A DNA stretch of 64,000 bases from Pedobacter sp. WC2423 (lineage in GTDB: Bacteria; Bacteroidota; Bacteroidia; Sphingobacteriales; Sphingobacteriaceae), in NCBI RefSeq assembly GCF_040822065.1, contig NZ_CP162005.1, positions 4,340,001 through 4,404,000 of the forward strand. The letters are read 5' to 3'. Position 1 is the first letter of the stretch; the number at the start of each line of letters is the position of its first letter. The position numbers were made by a program, and so were the translations under genes. Shown here one piece after another: positions 16,464 to 25,212 of the stretch. The notes beneath the pieces were generated by a model. The model saw nothing but the letters and a program-made list of their open reading frames with translations, did not search any database and was not told the DNA's origin.

Positions 16464-16887
16464 ACCAGTTAGATGAAGTCCATTTATCTTGTTTTTGATA
16501 AACAAAAGTTCCGGTAGTGACTACAGCATTGCAAATTTGTGCCGGATTGAATAGTTTATGGTTATACAACATGGTTAGCCGGTGTTTCTTGTGGAAATAC
16601 TGGATGGACATACTGGTAATGCATAAACAGCCTTCTGGCAGTTTGAAAATCTTTTCTTGTGCTGCAAGCTTGACCTGATATTTGTTAACCTCTGTTTTCC
16701 AGCTATCAGTAAGTTCATAGAAAAATCCTTTATCCAGGTCAATATATTTTGTACTGATATTAATTACACAGTTATCACAGTTTTTTGGGAATTTCAATTC
16801 CTCAGCTACACTCATTTCCGGAATAGTGACTTTAAGGTCATGACCTGACAGGCTGATTACAGGTTCTGTCCACAAACTTTTGTTCAT
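16411..16887 (-). CDS. Hypothetical protein
   Basis: The 158-residue protein has no signal peptide or transmembrane segment. It contains a CDNC pair (FPKNCDNCVINIS), mixed beta-strand-like stretches (GHDLKVTIPEM, GCLCITSMSIQYF) and a C-terminal KWTSSNWSKAAFDKY. I do not recognise the family. Its last 53 bases overlap the 3' end of the convergent arginase-fold gene. Residue composition and codon use look normal for a real gene, and no longer frame competes with it upstream of 16463. Confidence 0.6.
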   Translation of the reverse strand: MNKSLWTEPVISLSGHDLKVTIPEMSVAEELKFPKNCDNCVINISTKYIDLDKGFFYELTDSWKTEVNKYQVKLAAQEKIFKLPEGCLCITSMSIQYFHKKHRLTMLYNHKLFNPAQICNAVVTTGTFVYQKQDKWTSSNWSKAAFDKYATINQALLH

Positions 16888-17104
16888 CGGGGAATCTACC
16901 TAGCGAGTAGCAGGGGTTGATACGCTTTACAAGGCGTTATATAGGGTTGTTAATTCTATGGTATGATTTTTTATTTTAACGTAAATAAATCGCTACATGA
17001 TTGGCTTTGTTCTCGTTTAAATGGTATATTGGGAAGCGTTCACCTGTCTAATCGCAGCGTTAACGTAATAAATTGAAATTGAGGTTTTTAAGAAAGATAA
17101 TCAG

Positions 17105-17494
17105 ATGGTATATTTATTAATTGTGGGTTTATTATTGTCAGGTTTTGGTCTTTTTAAAGTTATTGACCGGAAGCGCTTTAAGAAGTTTGGAGTTAAAACT
17201 TCGGGTGTTGTTTCTGATCTTGTATTGAGTGGGAGGAGTTATTATCCGATCGTGAGTTATGAAACATTGGATGGAGTTAGTGTAGAGGAGGAGTATTCAT
17301 TAGGGTCAATGCCTTCAGCTTATAGAAAAGGAGAGTCTGTAAAAGTTATTTACAAAGAGGGAGATTGTAAGAAATTCATTCTTGACAATAAGTCTTCTGA
17401 ATATATAGAGTTTGGTTTTATGGTGGCTGGATTGATTATGATGTTTATTTCCTGTTATTATTCTTATTCAAGGGATGGAAATTGGAACTTTTAA
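17105..17494 (+). CDS. DUF3592 family membrane protein
   Basis: The 129-residue protein has transmembrane helices at the two ends (about 2-19 and 103-121) enclosing an extracytoplasmic beta-rich stretch. The pattern is typical of DUF3592: GVVSDLVLSGRSYYPIVSYET, then a loop and GESVKVIYKEGD. The family is common, often next to toxin-immunity or envelope genes, but has no established activity. The next gene follows after 27 bases. Confidence 0.75.
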   Translation: MVYLLIVGLLLSGFGLFKVIDRKRFKKFGVKTSGVVSDLVLSGRSYYPIVSYETLDGVSVEEEYSLGSMPSAYRKGESVKVIYKEGDCKKFILDNKSSEYIEFGFMVAGLIMMFISCYYSYSRDGNWNF

Positions 17495-17521
17495 CAGGCG
17501 ATTCTTATCTTCACACTAAAT

Positions 17522-18001
17522 ATGATCTACCCAATAAAAACAACTGAATTACAAGAAAATCTTGACTTTTATGGTGAAGTGATCCTTATGCAGGAACGCG
17601 CAACTCAATACCTCAAAGGGTTTCCCTGGTGTAAGGCTGTTACCGGATCTTCTCTGTATTTCAATTTGGGGGAGAAGCTATGTGTCTTTTTATATGAAAT
17701 TGATAATGCAGCGAGTAAGGATGATAACTTTTTATGGGTAGTTGTGGGCGATCTTCCTCCGATGTACCTCGATATTTACGGCCCTAAAAACACGGTTCAT
17801 GTACTTGCAGATTATGTTGATCTGGCTAAAAAGTGGATTTCAAATGTGGAGGGAGGTTTACCGGTTACTGGTTGTTATCCTTTTAATATTGCACCTACAG
17901 CAGAAATGGCTGGTTTGTTAAAGCAAAGGATCGTGTTAATTGAAAATGCAATTCTTGCGAATATGGATGAGATCGCATTGCCGGAAGGGCTGAAAGCATA
18001 A
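17522..18001 (+). CDS. Hypothetical protein
   Basis: The 159-residue cytoplasmic protein has no signal or membrane helix. It contains FLWVVVGDLPPMYLDIYGPKNTVHVLADYVDLAKKWI and an alternating hydrophobic, probably alpha/beta fold. I cannot assign it to a named family. The size, acidity and position after a DUF3592 gene would suit an immunity-like protein, but this is a guess. A strong terminator follows 8 bases after its stop. Confidence 0.65.
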   Translation: MIYPIKTTELQENLDFYGEVILMQERATQYLKGFPWCKAVTGSSLYFNLGEKLCVFLYEIDNAASKDDNFLWVVVGDLPPMYLDIYGPKNTVHVLADYVDLAKKWISNVEGGLPVTGCYPFNIAPTAEMAGLLKQRIVLIENAILANMDEIALPEGLKA

Positions 18002-18009
18002 CTATCAAA

Positions 18010-18032
18010 AAGCCCGGCAGATAACCGGGCTT
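18010..18032. terminator. Terminator between convergent genes
   Basis: Stem AAGCCCGG (18010-18017) and CCGGGCTT (18025-18032) with a 7-base loop, followed by a T-rich stretch on the plus strand and preceded by A-rich sequence, so it can serve both convergent genes. Confidence 0.8.
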
Positions 18033-18039
18033 ATTTGTA

Positions 18040-18375
18040 TTACTGAATAAATGATTGATTTACTACATACAAAGTCTTAGTACCATTGTCATAGCGGATC
18101 ACTGCATTTGCCTTGCCATCAGGAGCAATTCTTCCTGTAATGGAGGTTACATTTAGCCATGTGCCACTAATTGTGTCATACACTTGTGCACTTGTAAAAT
18201 TCTGGGCACTATCTCCAAACAAAGAGACAATATATTTGCCTTGTTTTACTTTGCCATAATCGATGGCTGCGCCTTTAGCATTTACAATTGTACTTGCTGC
18301 TGCAAGAACTGGCTGAAGTGTCAATGATCCCAGCATACAGCCAGCAATCATTGCATTGATCATTAATTTTCTCAT
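18040..18375 (-). CDS. Small secreted protein of unknown function
   Basis: The 111-residue precursor has a clear Sec signal peptide (about 1-25, with cleavage after QPVLA). The mature protein is about 85 residues, beta-rich and without cysteines: GKYIVSLFGDSAQNFTSAQVYDT and a final KTLYVVNQSFIQ. The alternation of short strands suggests a small beta-sandwich in the periplasm or outside the cell. I do not recognise the family. It stands alone, with an AT-rich upstream region. Confidence 0.65.
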   Translation of the reverse strand: MRKLMINAMIAGCMLGSLTLQPVLAAASTIVNAKGAAIDYGKVKQGKYIVSLFGDSAQNFTSAQVYDTISGTWLNVTSITGRIAPDGKANAVIRYDNGTKTLYVVNQSFIQ

Positions 18376-18684
18376 AAGGATAGGATTGGTTTGTTAATTA
18401 TAAATATATTAAAAATTATATTATAATTATTTCATGTTTTCCTGAAGAGAGGTTAAATTTTTTACAAACATCAGTTTTGATAAACCGATTTATTATTTGT
18501 TTATATTCAAAATAAGGATTTGAATGAATAATATTTTTTTGTGAAACTATAATTTTTAACAGGTAGCATCAAGGTTAATATCGATTCAACTTTGATCAGG
18601 AGACCTAAAAAAGGGTAGGCCACATGATATAAAAAAGACCCGGAACAATTGTTGCGGGTCTTTTAGTAATTCATTATTTTGATC
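18376..18684. other. Intergenic region upstream of the small secreted gene
   Basis: This 309-base stretch has no plausible gene. The first ~110 bases are very AT-rich and probably hold the promoter of the minus-strand secreted-protein gene; TAATTTTT on the minus strand is close to the TAnnTTTG element. The end holds the purD terminator. Nothing else stands out. Confidence 0.6.
18633..18664 (-). terminator. Terminator of purD
   Basis: Stem AAAAGACCCG (18633-18642) and CGGGTCTTTT (18655-18664) around an AT-rich, partly self-complementary loop. It ends in Ts on both strands and lies 20 bases past the purD stop codon. Confidence 0.8.
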
Positions 18685-19959
18685 TTACATCAAATCAAAA
18701 CCTATATCTTCTCTGAAGTATTTTCCGTCAAAATATATCCTTGCTGCGTCAGCAGTTGCTGATTGTAATGATTCAAACATGTTATCCTGTAAGCTTGTTA
18801 CCGCTAATACGCGTCCGCCGTTACTTTTAATCACGCCACCTTCTGCAATTGTTCCTGCGTGGAAAGCTAATGATTTACGGATGTTATCAATTCCGGTCAT
18901 TACTTTGCCTTTTTCATAATCTCCAGGATAACCACCTGCTACAATTACAACCGTAGCTGCGCTTTTCGGACTGATCTTCAGTTGAACATCTTTTAACTGC
19001 TTTTTCGATGCTGCGATGAAAAGTTCTACCAGATCATTCTCGATTCTTGGGATTACACTTTGAGTTTCAGGATCACCCATTCTGCAGTTATATTCAATAA
19101 TCATTGGTTGATCACCAACCTTGAATAGTCCAAAGAAAATGAAACCTGTATAATCTATTTTATCTTTCTTTAAGCCGTTAATTGTAGGAATGATAATGCT
19201 GTTTTCAACTTCCTTTAAGAATTTTTCATCTGCAAAAGGAACCGGAGAAACGGAGCCCATACCACCTGTGTTTAATCCGGTATCACCCTGACCAATACGT
19301 TTGTAATCTTTCGCTTCTGGTAAAATCACGTAATTATCACCGTCAGTCAATACAAATACTGACAATTCAATTCCTGTTAAGAATTCTTCGATCACCACGA
19401 TTGCACCTGCATTTCCAAACTTGCCTTCACTTAACATCAGGGTTAGTTCAGCTTGTGCATCTGCTGCGGTTTCACAAATCAATACACCTTTTCCGGCTGC
19501 TAAACCATCTGCTTTTAAAACAACCGGTAAGCTGTGGGTTTCCAGGTAAGCTAATCCTGCTGCCAAAGTCTCTTTGGTGAACGATTTAGAACCAGGGTGA
19601 GGAATGTTGTGGCGTGCCATAAATTCTTTAGAGAAATCCTTGCTGCCTTCCAGTATAGCACCTTCTTTTTTAGGGCCGATAACCGGGATGCCTGCAAGTT
19701 TATCATCCGCCAGGAAAAAATCATGAATACCGTTTACCAGAGGTTCTTCAGGGCCTACCACAACAAGTTCAATCTTTTCTGTTAACACGAATGTTCTGAT
19801 TGCCGCAAAATCATTCGGATTCAGGTTTACATTTTTACCATATGCTGCTGTTCCACCATTACCTGGTGCGATAAATAGTTTGGAGCATTGCTCAGATTGG
19901 CTCATTTTCCAGGCGAAAGCGCTTTCTCTTCCACCAGAACCTAATAATAAGATATTCAT
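18685..19959 (-). CDS. purD: Phosphoribosylamine-glycine ligase
   Basis: PurD catalyses the ATP-dependent joining of glycine to phosphoribosylamine, the second step of purine synthesis. The 424-residue protein has the N-terminal Rossmann-like motif MNILLLGSGGRESAFAW, the ATP-grasp segments (KADGLAAGKGVLIC, VVIEEFLTGIELSVFVL) and the GARS signature RMGDPETQ near residue 290. The start is the ATG at 19959; an in-frame TTG nine bases further upstream is less likely. A TATCTTTG -7 element ends only 6 bases before this ATG, so the transcript is probably leaderless. Confidence 0.97.
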   Translation of the reverse strand: MNILLLGSGGRESAFAWKMSQSEQCSKLFIAPGNGGTAAYGKNVNLNPNDFAAIRTFVLTEKIELVVVGPEEPLVNGIHDFFLADDKLAGIPVIGPKKEGAILEGSKDFSKEFMARHNIPHPGSKSFTKETLAAGLAYLETHSLPVVLKADGLAAGKGVLICETAADAQAELTLMLSEGKFGNAGAIVVIEEFLTGIELSVFVLTDGDNYVILPEAKDYKRIGQGDTGLNTGGMGSVSPVPFADEKFLKEVENSIIIPTINGLKKDKIDYTGFIFFGLFKVGDQPMIIEYNCRMGDPETQSVIPRIENDLVELFIAASKKQLKDVQLKISPKSAATVVIVAGGYPGDYEKGKVMTGIDNIRKSLAFHAGTIAEGGVIKSNGGRVLAVTSLQDNMFESLQSATADAARIYFDGKYFREDIGFDLM

Positions 19960-19965
19960 ATTCAG

Positions 19966-19995
19966 CAAAGATAAACGCTTTGCCTAAATTTTAAA
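19966..19995 (-). promoter_or_regulatory. purD promoter with very short or no leader
   Basis: Minus strand: TTT (complement at 19993-19995), a 19-base spacer, then TATCTTTG (complement at 19966-19973), close to TTG-N19-TAnnTTTG. Transcription should begin about 4-7 bases past the element, that is, at or next to the ATG at 19959. Confidence 0.6.
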
Positions 19996-20201
19996 CAGAC
20001 TCTTCTAAATTATATTCATTCAATCATTACCGCAAGATGACAAATTGTACTTATCTGTTTAAATAAAGCAGGTATTGCCCTTACAATTACAAGATATTTT
20101 GTAGTTTTATCCCTCGATAACTGCCAAAGTGACCTGTAGACTGGTGTGGCTTGGTTGTTGTAAAATGATGATTTTAAAACAAATAAAACATAAATAAAAC
20201 G

Positions 20202-23200
20202 ATGCTGGGATTTTTAACCAAAGTTTTTGGAAGCAAATCAGAAAGAGATATTAAGGCAATCCAACCACTTGTCATTAAGATAAATGAAGAATACGCTAAG
20301 CTTTCGGCCTTAAGCAATGATGAATTGCGTAACAAAACTGTCTATTTTAAAGACATTATAGCCAAATCTTTAGCGGAGATTGATACTCAAATTAGTACCC
20401 TGAAAACTGATGCTGATAGTCAGGATTTATCATTACCTGAAAAAACTGCCATTTATGAGCGGATCGATGTATTGGTAAAAGACAGAGATAAAGAATTAGA
20501 AGTTGTATTGATGGAAATTCTTCCGGCTGCTTTTGCAGTGGTGAAAGAAACCTCAAGACGTTTTGCTGAAAATCCAACTCTTGAAGTTACAGCTTCTGCC
20601 TACGACAGAGAATATGCAGCACGCAGAGCTAACGTAAAAATTGAAGGTGATAAAGCTTACTGGGCCAATTCATGGGATGCTGCGGGAAGTACAGTAGTAT
20701 GGAACATGGTTCACTATGATGTTCAGTTAATCGGTGGTATCGTATTACATAATGGTAAAATTGCTGAGATGGCAACGGGTGAGGGTAAAACGCTGGTAAG
20801 TACATTACCTGCTTACCTGAATGCTTTAGCTGGTCAGGGTGTACACATTGTAACAGTGAATGATTACCTGGCACGACGTGACTCGGAGTGGAATGGCCCT
20901 TTATTCGAATTCCATGGTATCAGAGTAGATTGTATCGATAAACACGAGCCTAACTCTCAGGAACGCAGAAATGCTTACCTGGCTGATATTACTTATGGTA
21001 CAAATAATGAGTTTGGGTTTGATTATCTGCGTGACAATATGGCGCAGGAGCCAGGTCAGTTAGTACAACGCAAATTGCACTTTGCAATGGTGGATGAGGT
21101 CGATTCCGTATTAATTGACGATGCACGTACTCCATTGATTATCTCAGGTCCGGTTCCTTTTGGAGATCAGCATGAGTTTCATGAGCTGAAACCAAGAATC
21201 GAACGTCTGGTAAATGCACAAAGAGAATATGTGACTAAAGCTTTAAATGAAGCTAAAAAATTAATTGCAGATGGTAAAACCGGAACTGAAGAAGGCGAAG
21301 GTGGTTTAGCTTTATTAAGAGCATACCGTGGTTTACCGAAAAATAAAGCACTGATCAAGTTTTTAAGTGAAGGAAATAACAAAAATATCCTGCTAAAAAC
21401 TGAAAACAGCTACATGGCTGATCAGTCGAAAAATATGCCTAAAGTAGATTCACATTTATATTTCTATATCGATGAGAAAAACAACCAGGTAGAATTAACG
21501 GAAAAAGGAATTGAGCTGATCACTAAATCTGGTGAGGATGAGCATTTCTTCGTGTTGCCTGATGTAGGTACTGAAATTGCTGAAATTGAGAAATCAACTT
21601 TAGAAAGCGAAGATAAGATTGCTCAGAAAGATGCTTTGATGCGGGATTACTCGATCAAAGCTGAACGTGTTCACTCTGTCAATCAATTGTTAAAAGCTTA
21701 TACCTTATTCGAAATGGATGTAGAATACATCATCGATGAGGGAAAAATCAAAATTGTAGATGAGCAGACTGGTCGTATTATGGATGGCCGTCGTTATTCT
21801 GATGGTTTACACCAGGCGATTGAGGCTAAAGAAAATGTGAAAGTAGAAGATGCTTCACAAACTTATGCGACAGTTACTTTACAGAACTTCTTCAGAATGT
21901 ACCATAAGTTATGTGGTATGACTGGTACAGCAACAACTGAAGCTGGTGAGTTCTGGTCTATCTACAAACTGGATGTGGTAGAGATACCTACAAACAGAGT
22001 GATGCAGAGAATGGATGAGCAGGATTACGTTTACCGTACTGTTCGTGAAAAATATAATGCACTTGCAGAAGAAATCGTAAAATTAACACAGGCGGGAAGA
22101 CCAGTACTGGTGGGTACTACCTCTGTAGAGATTTCTGAGCTGTTAAGCCGCATGCTGAAGTTACGTGGTATTAAACACAACGTACTGAATGCGAAAATGC
22201 ACCAGAAAGAGGCTGATATTGTAGCTGAAGCTGGTCAGGCCGGAACGGTTACGATTGCAACCAACATGGCTGGTCGTGGTACGGATATTAAATTAGGTGC
22301 TGGTGTTAAAGAAGCAGGTGGTTTAGCTATCGTTGGTACAGAGCGTCATGAGTCGCGTCGTGTAGACAGACAGTTACGTGGTCGTGCAGGTCGTCAGGGA
22401 GATCCGGGTTCTTCTCAGTTCTTCGTGTCACTGGAAGATAACTTAATGCGTTTATTCGGTTCTGAGCGTATTTCTAATATCATGGTCAAAATGGGAATTG
22501 AAGATGGTGAAGTAATTCAGCATTCAATGATTACCAAATCTATTGAGCGTGCACAGAAAAAAGTAGAAGAAAATAACTTTGGTATCCGTAAGCGTTTGCT
22601 GGAATATGATGATGTGATGAATTCACAGCGTTCTGTAATCTATGCAAAACGTAAAAATGCTTTGTTTGGTGAGCGTCTTGATGTAGACATGAACAACATG
22701 GTATTTGATGTGGCTGAAGATGTTGTTTCTGAATACAAAGAGGCTGGTAACTACGAAGGTTTCAAATTAGAGGTCATTAAAAACTTCTCTTTGGATACTG
22801 ATATTACTGAAGCTGAATTCAGTTCAAGAAGCATTCATATTTTAACAGACAAGTTGTTTGAAGAAGCAACTACGTTTTACGCTAGAAAATCTGAGAACAT
22901 CATTCTTCAGGCGATGCCGGTATTAACACAGGTGTTTGAAGAACGTGGTGAGCATATTGAGCAAATCGTTGTTCCTTTTACTGATGGAATCAGAAGTATC
23001 CAGGTTCCTGTAGAATTGAGAAAAGCGATAGCCAATCATGGTAGAGAAGTGACGAAGTCGTTTGAGAAAACTATCGTTCTTGCTTTAATCGATGAATCAT
23101 GGAAAGAGCATCTGCGTGAAATGGACGAGTTAAAACAGTCTGTACAGAATGCAGTTTATGAGCAGAAAGATCCGTTAATCATTTACAAAATGGAAGCTTT

Positions 23201-23513
23201 CAATTTGTTTAAAAACATGTTGAATGCAGTCAATAAAGAAGTAGTAAGTTTCTTATATAAAGGTGGTATCCCGATGCAGCAGGAAGCTGATGACATCAAG
23301 GAGGTAAGGGAACCAAGGCCAGCGCCAAGCAAATTGCAACTGTCAAAACCTGAATTTGCTTCTTCAACCAGTACAGGTGATGTGCAGTTTGAGGATACGC
23401 GTGAGCCGGTTCCGCAACAGCCAATCCGTAAAGAAGTTACTATCGGAAGAAACGATCCTTGTCCTTGTGGAAGCGGCAAGAAATACAAAAACTGCCATGG
23501 TGCAGGACTGTAA
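20202..23513 (+). CDS. secA: Protein translocase ATPase SecA
   Basis: SecA drives preproteins through SecYEG. The 1103-residue protein is longer than the E. coli form (901), as is usual in Bacteroidota. Landmarks are the Walker A motif ATGEGKTLVS near residue 195, the DEAD-like DEVDSVLIDDARTPLIISG segment, the second motor domain with TNMAGRGTDIKLG and RQLRGRAGRQGDPGSS, and the C-terminal zinc/SecB-binding motif NDPCPCGSGKKYKNCHG. Extra sequence lies in the middle of the first motor domain (about 330-480) and before the C-terminal motif. A possible promoter is TTG-N17-TATTTTG at 20075-20101, one T short of consensus. A strong terminator follows. Confidence 0.98.
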   Translation: MLGFLTKVFGSKSERDIKAIQPLVIKINEEYAKLSALSNDELRNKTVYFKDIIAKSLAEIDTQISTLKTDADSQDLSLPEKTAIYERIDVLVKDRDKELEVVLMEILPAAFAVVKETSRRFAENPTLEVTASAYDREYAARRANVKIEGDKAYWANSWDAAGSTVVWNMVHYDVQLIGGIVLHNGKIAEMATGEGKTLVSTLPAYLNALAGQGVHIVTVNDYLARRDSEWNGPLFEFHGIRVDCIDKHEPNSQERRNAYLADITYGTNNEFGFDYLRDNMAQEPGQLVQRKLHFAMVDEVDSVLIDDARTPLIISGPVPFGDQHEFHELKPRIERLVNAQREYVTKALNEAKKLIADGKTGTEEGEGGLALLRAYRGLPKNKALIKFLSEGNNKNILLKTENSYMADQSKNMPKVDSHLYFYIDEKNNQVELTEKGIELITKSGEDEHFFVLPDVGTEIAEIEKSTLESEDKIAQKDALMRDYSIKAERVHSVNQLLKAYTLFEMDVEYIIDEGKIKIVDEQTGRIMDGRRYSDGLHQAIEAKENVKVEDASQTYATVTLQNFFRMYHKLCGMTGTATTEAGEFWSIYKLDVVEIPTNRVMQRMDEQDYVYRTVREKYNALAEEIVKLTQAGRPVLVGTTSVEISELLSRMLKLRGIKHNVLNAKMHQKEADIVAEAGQAGTVTIATNMAGRGTDIKLGAGVKEAGGLAIVGTERHESRRVDRQLRGRAGRQGDPGSSQFFVSLEDNLMRLFGSERISNIMVKMGIEDGEVIQHSMITKSIERAQKKVEENNFGIRKRLLEYDDVMNSQRSVIYAKRKNALFGERLDVDMNNMVFDVAEDVVSEYKEAGNYEGFKLEVIKNFSLDTDITEAEFSSRSIHILTDKLFEEATTFYARKSENIILQAMPVLTQVFEERGEHIEQIVVPFTDGIRSIQVPVELRKAIANHGREVTKSFEKTIVLALIDESWKEHLREMDELKQSVQNAVYEQKDPLIIYKMEAFNLFKNMLNAVNKEVVSFLYKGGIPMQQEADDIKEVREPRPAPSKLQLSKPEFASSTSTGDVQFEDTREPVPQQPIRKEVTIGRNDPCPCGSGKKYKNCHGAGL

Positions 23514-23527
23514 TTTGTAATACACAT

Positions 23528-23570
23528 AAAGAATGCCGATTTTTGTAAAAAGAAATCGGCATTCTTTTTT
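23528..23570 (+). terminator. Terminator of secA
   Basis: A perfect 15-base inverted repeat, AAAGAATGCCGATTT (23528-23542) and AAATCGGCATTCTTT (23553-23567), with a 10-base loop and continuing into a T run. Confidence 0.92.
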
Positions 23571-23593
23571 TAGCACAATTTGTAACCTTTCCT

Positions 23594-24016
23594 ATGAAAA
23601 CACTTTTTACATTTATTATTTGTTGCTTTTCTTTTGCTGGCTTTGCCCAGAAAAGAGGAGAAGTGGTCATTGTGAAAGATCCGCTGGTAGACAGCCTGAT
23701 CGAGAAAAGGATCGCTTTAAGCAAAAAAGCAGCTCCGGGAACGGGGCACAGAAGTGGAGCAATTGTTTCACCGATGGGTTTTCGTGTACAGGTATTTTAT
23801 GGTTCGGACCGCAGACAGACCTTTAATGAACAGGCACGTTTTAAATCGGCTTATCCAAAGCTGAACACCTATATTACTTATAAAGAACCAAATTATTATC
23901 TCCGTGTGGGCGATTTCAGAACGCGTCTGGAAGCTCAGAGACTGATGAATGAACTCAGGTCAACGTTTCCGACTTTGTTCATCTTCAGAGAAAAAATCAA
24001 TGCACCCCGTTTATAG
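23594..24016 (+). CDS. Periplasmic SPOR domain protein
   Basis: The 140-residue precursor starts with a Sec signal (MKTLFTFIICCFSFAGFAQ). The second half is a SPOR domain: FRVQVFYGSDRRQTFNEQARF, then NYYLRVGDFRTRLEAQRLMNEL, with the usual V-G-x-F-x-x-x-x-x-A pattern. SPOR domains bind peptidoglycan stripped of stem peptides and often mark division sites. The protein is little more than the domain plus a short basic linker. It is 9 bases ahead of the M20 amidohydrolase gene, and the secA terminator separates it from secA. Confidence 0.87.
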   Translation: MKTLFTFIICCFSFAGFAQKRGEVVIVKDPLVDSLIEKRIALSKKAAPGTGHRSGAIVSPMGFRVQVFYGSDRRQTFNEQARFKSAYPKLNTYITYKEPNYYLRVGDFRTRLEAQRLMNELRSTFPTLFIFREKINAPRL

Positions 24017-24024
24017 CCAATCAA

Positions 24025-25212
24025 ATGATCAACAAAGAACAGATTCAAAATTTAGCAAATACTATATTTCAGGATGTTGTAGGTTATCGTCAGCATCTTC
24101 ATATGAATCCGGAACTTTCTTTTGAAGAGTTCCAGACCTCCGCATTTATTCAGGATAAGCTGACCTCGTGGGGCATCCCTTTTACGCGTATGGCCAATAC
24201 TGGTGTAGTAGGTCTGATTAAGGGGGATCTGCCGTCTGACGAGGTGATCGCGCTTCGTGGAGATATGGATGCTTTGCCAATTGTTGAAGCGAATGACAAG
24301 CCTTATGTATCGAAAAATGCAGGGGTTATGCATGCCTGCGGACATGATGTACATACTTCATCTTTGTTAGGTGCTGCTTATATTCTGAATGAGATGAAGG
24401 CAGAATTTGGTGGAACGGTTAAATTGATTTTCCAGCCGGGTGAGGAAATTCTTCCGGGTGGGGCAAGTTTGATGATCGCTGAAGGGGTACTGGAGAATCC
24501 AAGGCCGGCGAGTATTATCGGACAGCATGTGATGCCATGGATAGATGCTGGAAAAGTAGGTTTCCGTTCCGGGATTTATATGGCATCTGCGGATGAATTG
24601 TATGTAACGGTTAAAGGAAAAGGCGGACATGGGGCGCAACCTCAGCAGAACATCGATCCTGTGCTGATTACGTCTCATATTATTGTGGCTTTACAACAGA
24701 TTGTAAGCCGTAATGCAGATCCAAGGTTACCGTCTGTACTTTCTTTTGGAAAGGTGATTGCCAATGGTGCGACTAATATTATTCCGAATGAAGTAAAGAT
24801 TGAAGGGACTTTCAGAACACTGAATGAGGAATGGCGTGCGGAAGCGAAACGTTTGATGAAGAAAATGGCTGAGGGGATTGCGGAAAGTATGGGTGGCAGT
24901 TGTGAGTTTAATATCATGCATGGCTATCCGTTCTTAGTGAATGAGGAAAAATTAACGGCTAGTGCAAGAGGTTATGCGGAAGATTATTTAGGGAAAGAAA
25001 ATGTAGTTGATCTGGATATATGGATGGCTGCGGAAGATTTCGCTTATTATTCTCAGGTTACTGATGCTTGTTTCTATCGTTTAGGTACGGGAAATGAAGC
25101 TAAGGGGACTAAATATTCTGTACATCATCCAAATTTTGATGTAGATGAAGATGCGTTGAAAATATCTACTGGCCTGATGGCTTATATCGCTTTAAAGCAA
25201 TTGGGGAACTAA
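24025..25212 (+). CDS. M20 family amidohydrolase
   Basis: The 395-residue metallohydrolase belongs to the aminoacylase/hippurate-hydrolase group that cleaves N-acyl amino acids. The N-terminal helix YRQHLHMNPELSFEEFQTS, the metal site ALRGDMDALPI and MHACGHDVHTS near residue 100, QPGEEILPGG and the C-terminal DIWMAAEDFAYYSQ are all typical. There is no signal peptide, so it is cytoplasmic. It abuts the next gene exactly (stop at 25210-25212, ATG at 25213). The natural substrate cannot be read from the sequence. Confidence 0.92.
   Translation: MINKEQIQNLANTIFQDVVGYRQHLHMNPELSFEEFQTSAFIQDKLTSWGIPFTRMANTGVVGLIKGDLPSDEVIALRGDMDALPIVEANDKPYVSKNAGVMHACGHDVHTSSLLGAAYILNEMKAEFGGTVKLIFQPGEEILPGGASLMIAEGVLENPRPASIIGQHVMPWIDAGKVGFRSGIYMASADELYVTVKGKGGHGAQPQQNIDPVLITSHIIVALQQIVSRNADPRLPSVLSFGKVIANGATNIIPNEVKIEGTFRTLNEEWRAEAKRLMKKMAEGIAESMGGSCEFNIMHGYPFLVNEEKLTASARGYAEDYLGKENVVDLDIWMAAEDFAYYSQVTDACFYRLGTGNEAKGTKYSVHHPNFDVDEDALKISTGLMAYIALKQLGN

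Noticed and set aside
16888..17104. Possible tRNA or small RNA in the gap
   Set aside because: Short inverted repeats occur but there is no TTCGA loop, cloverleaf or terminator.
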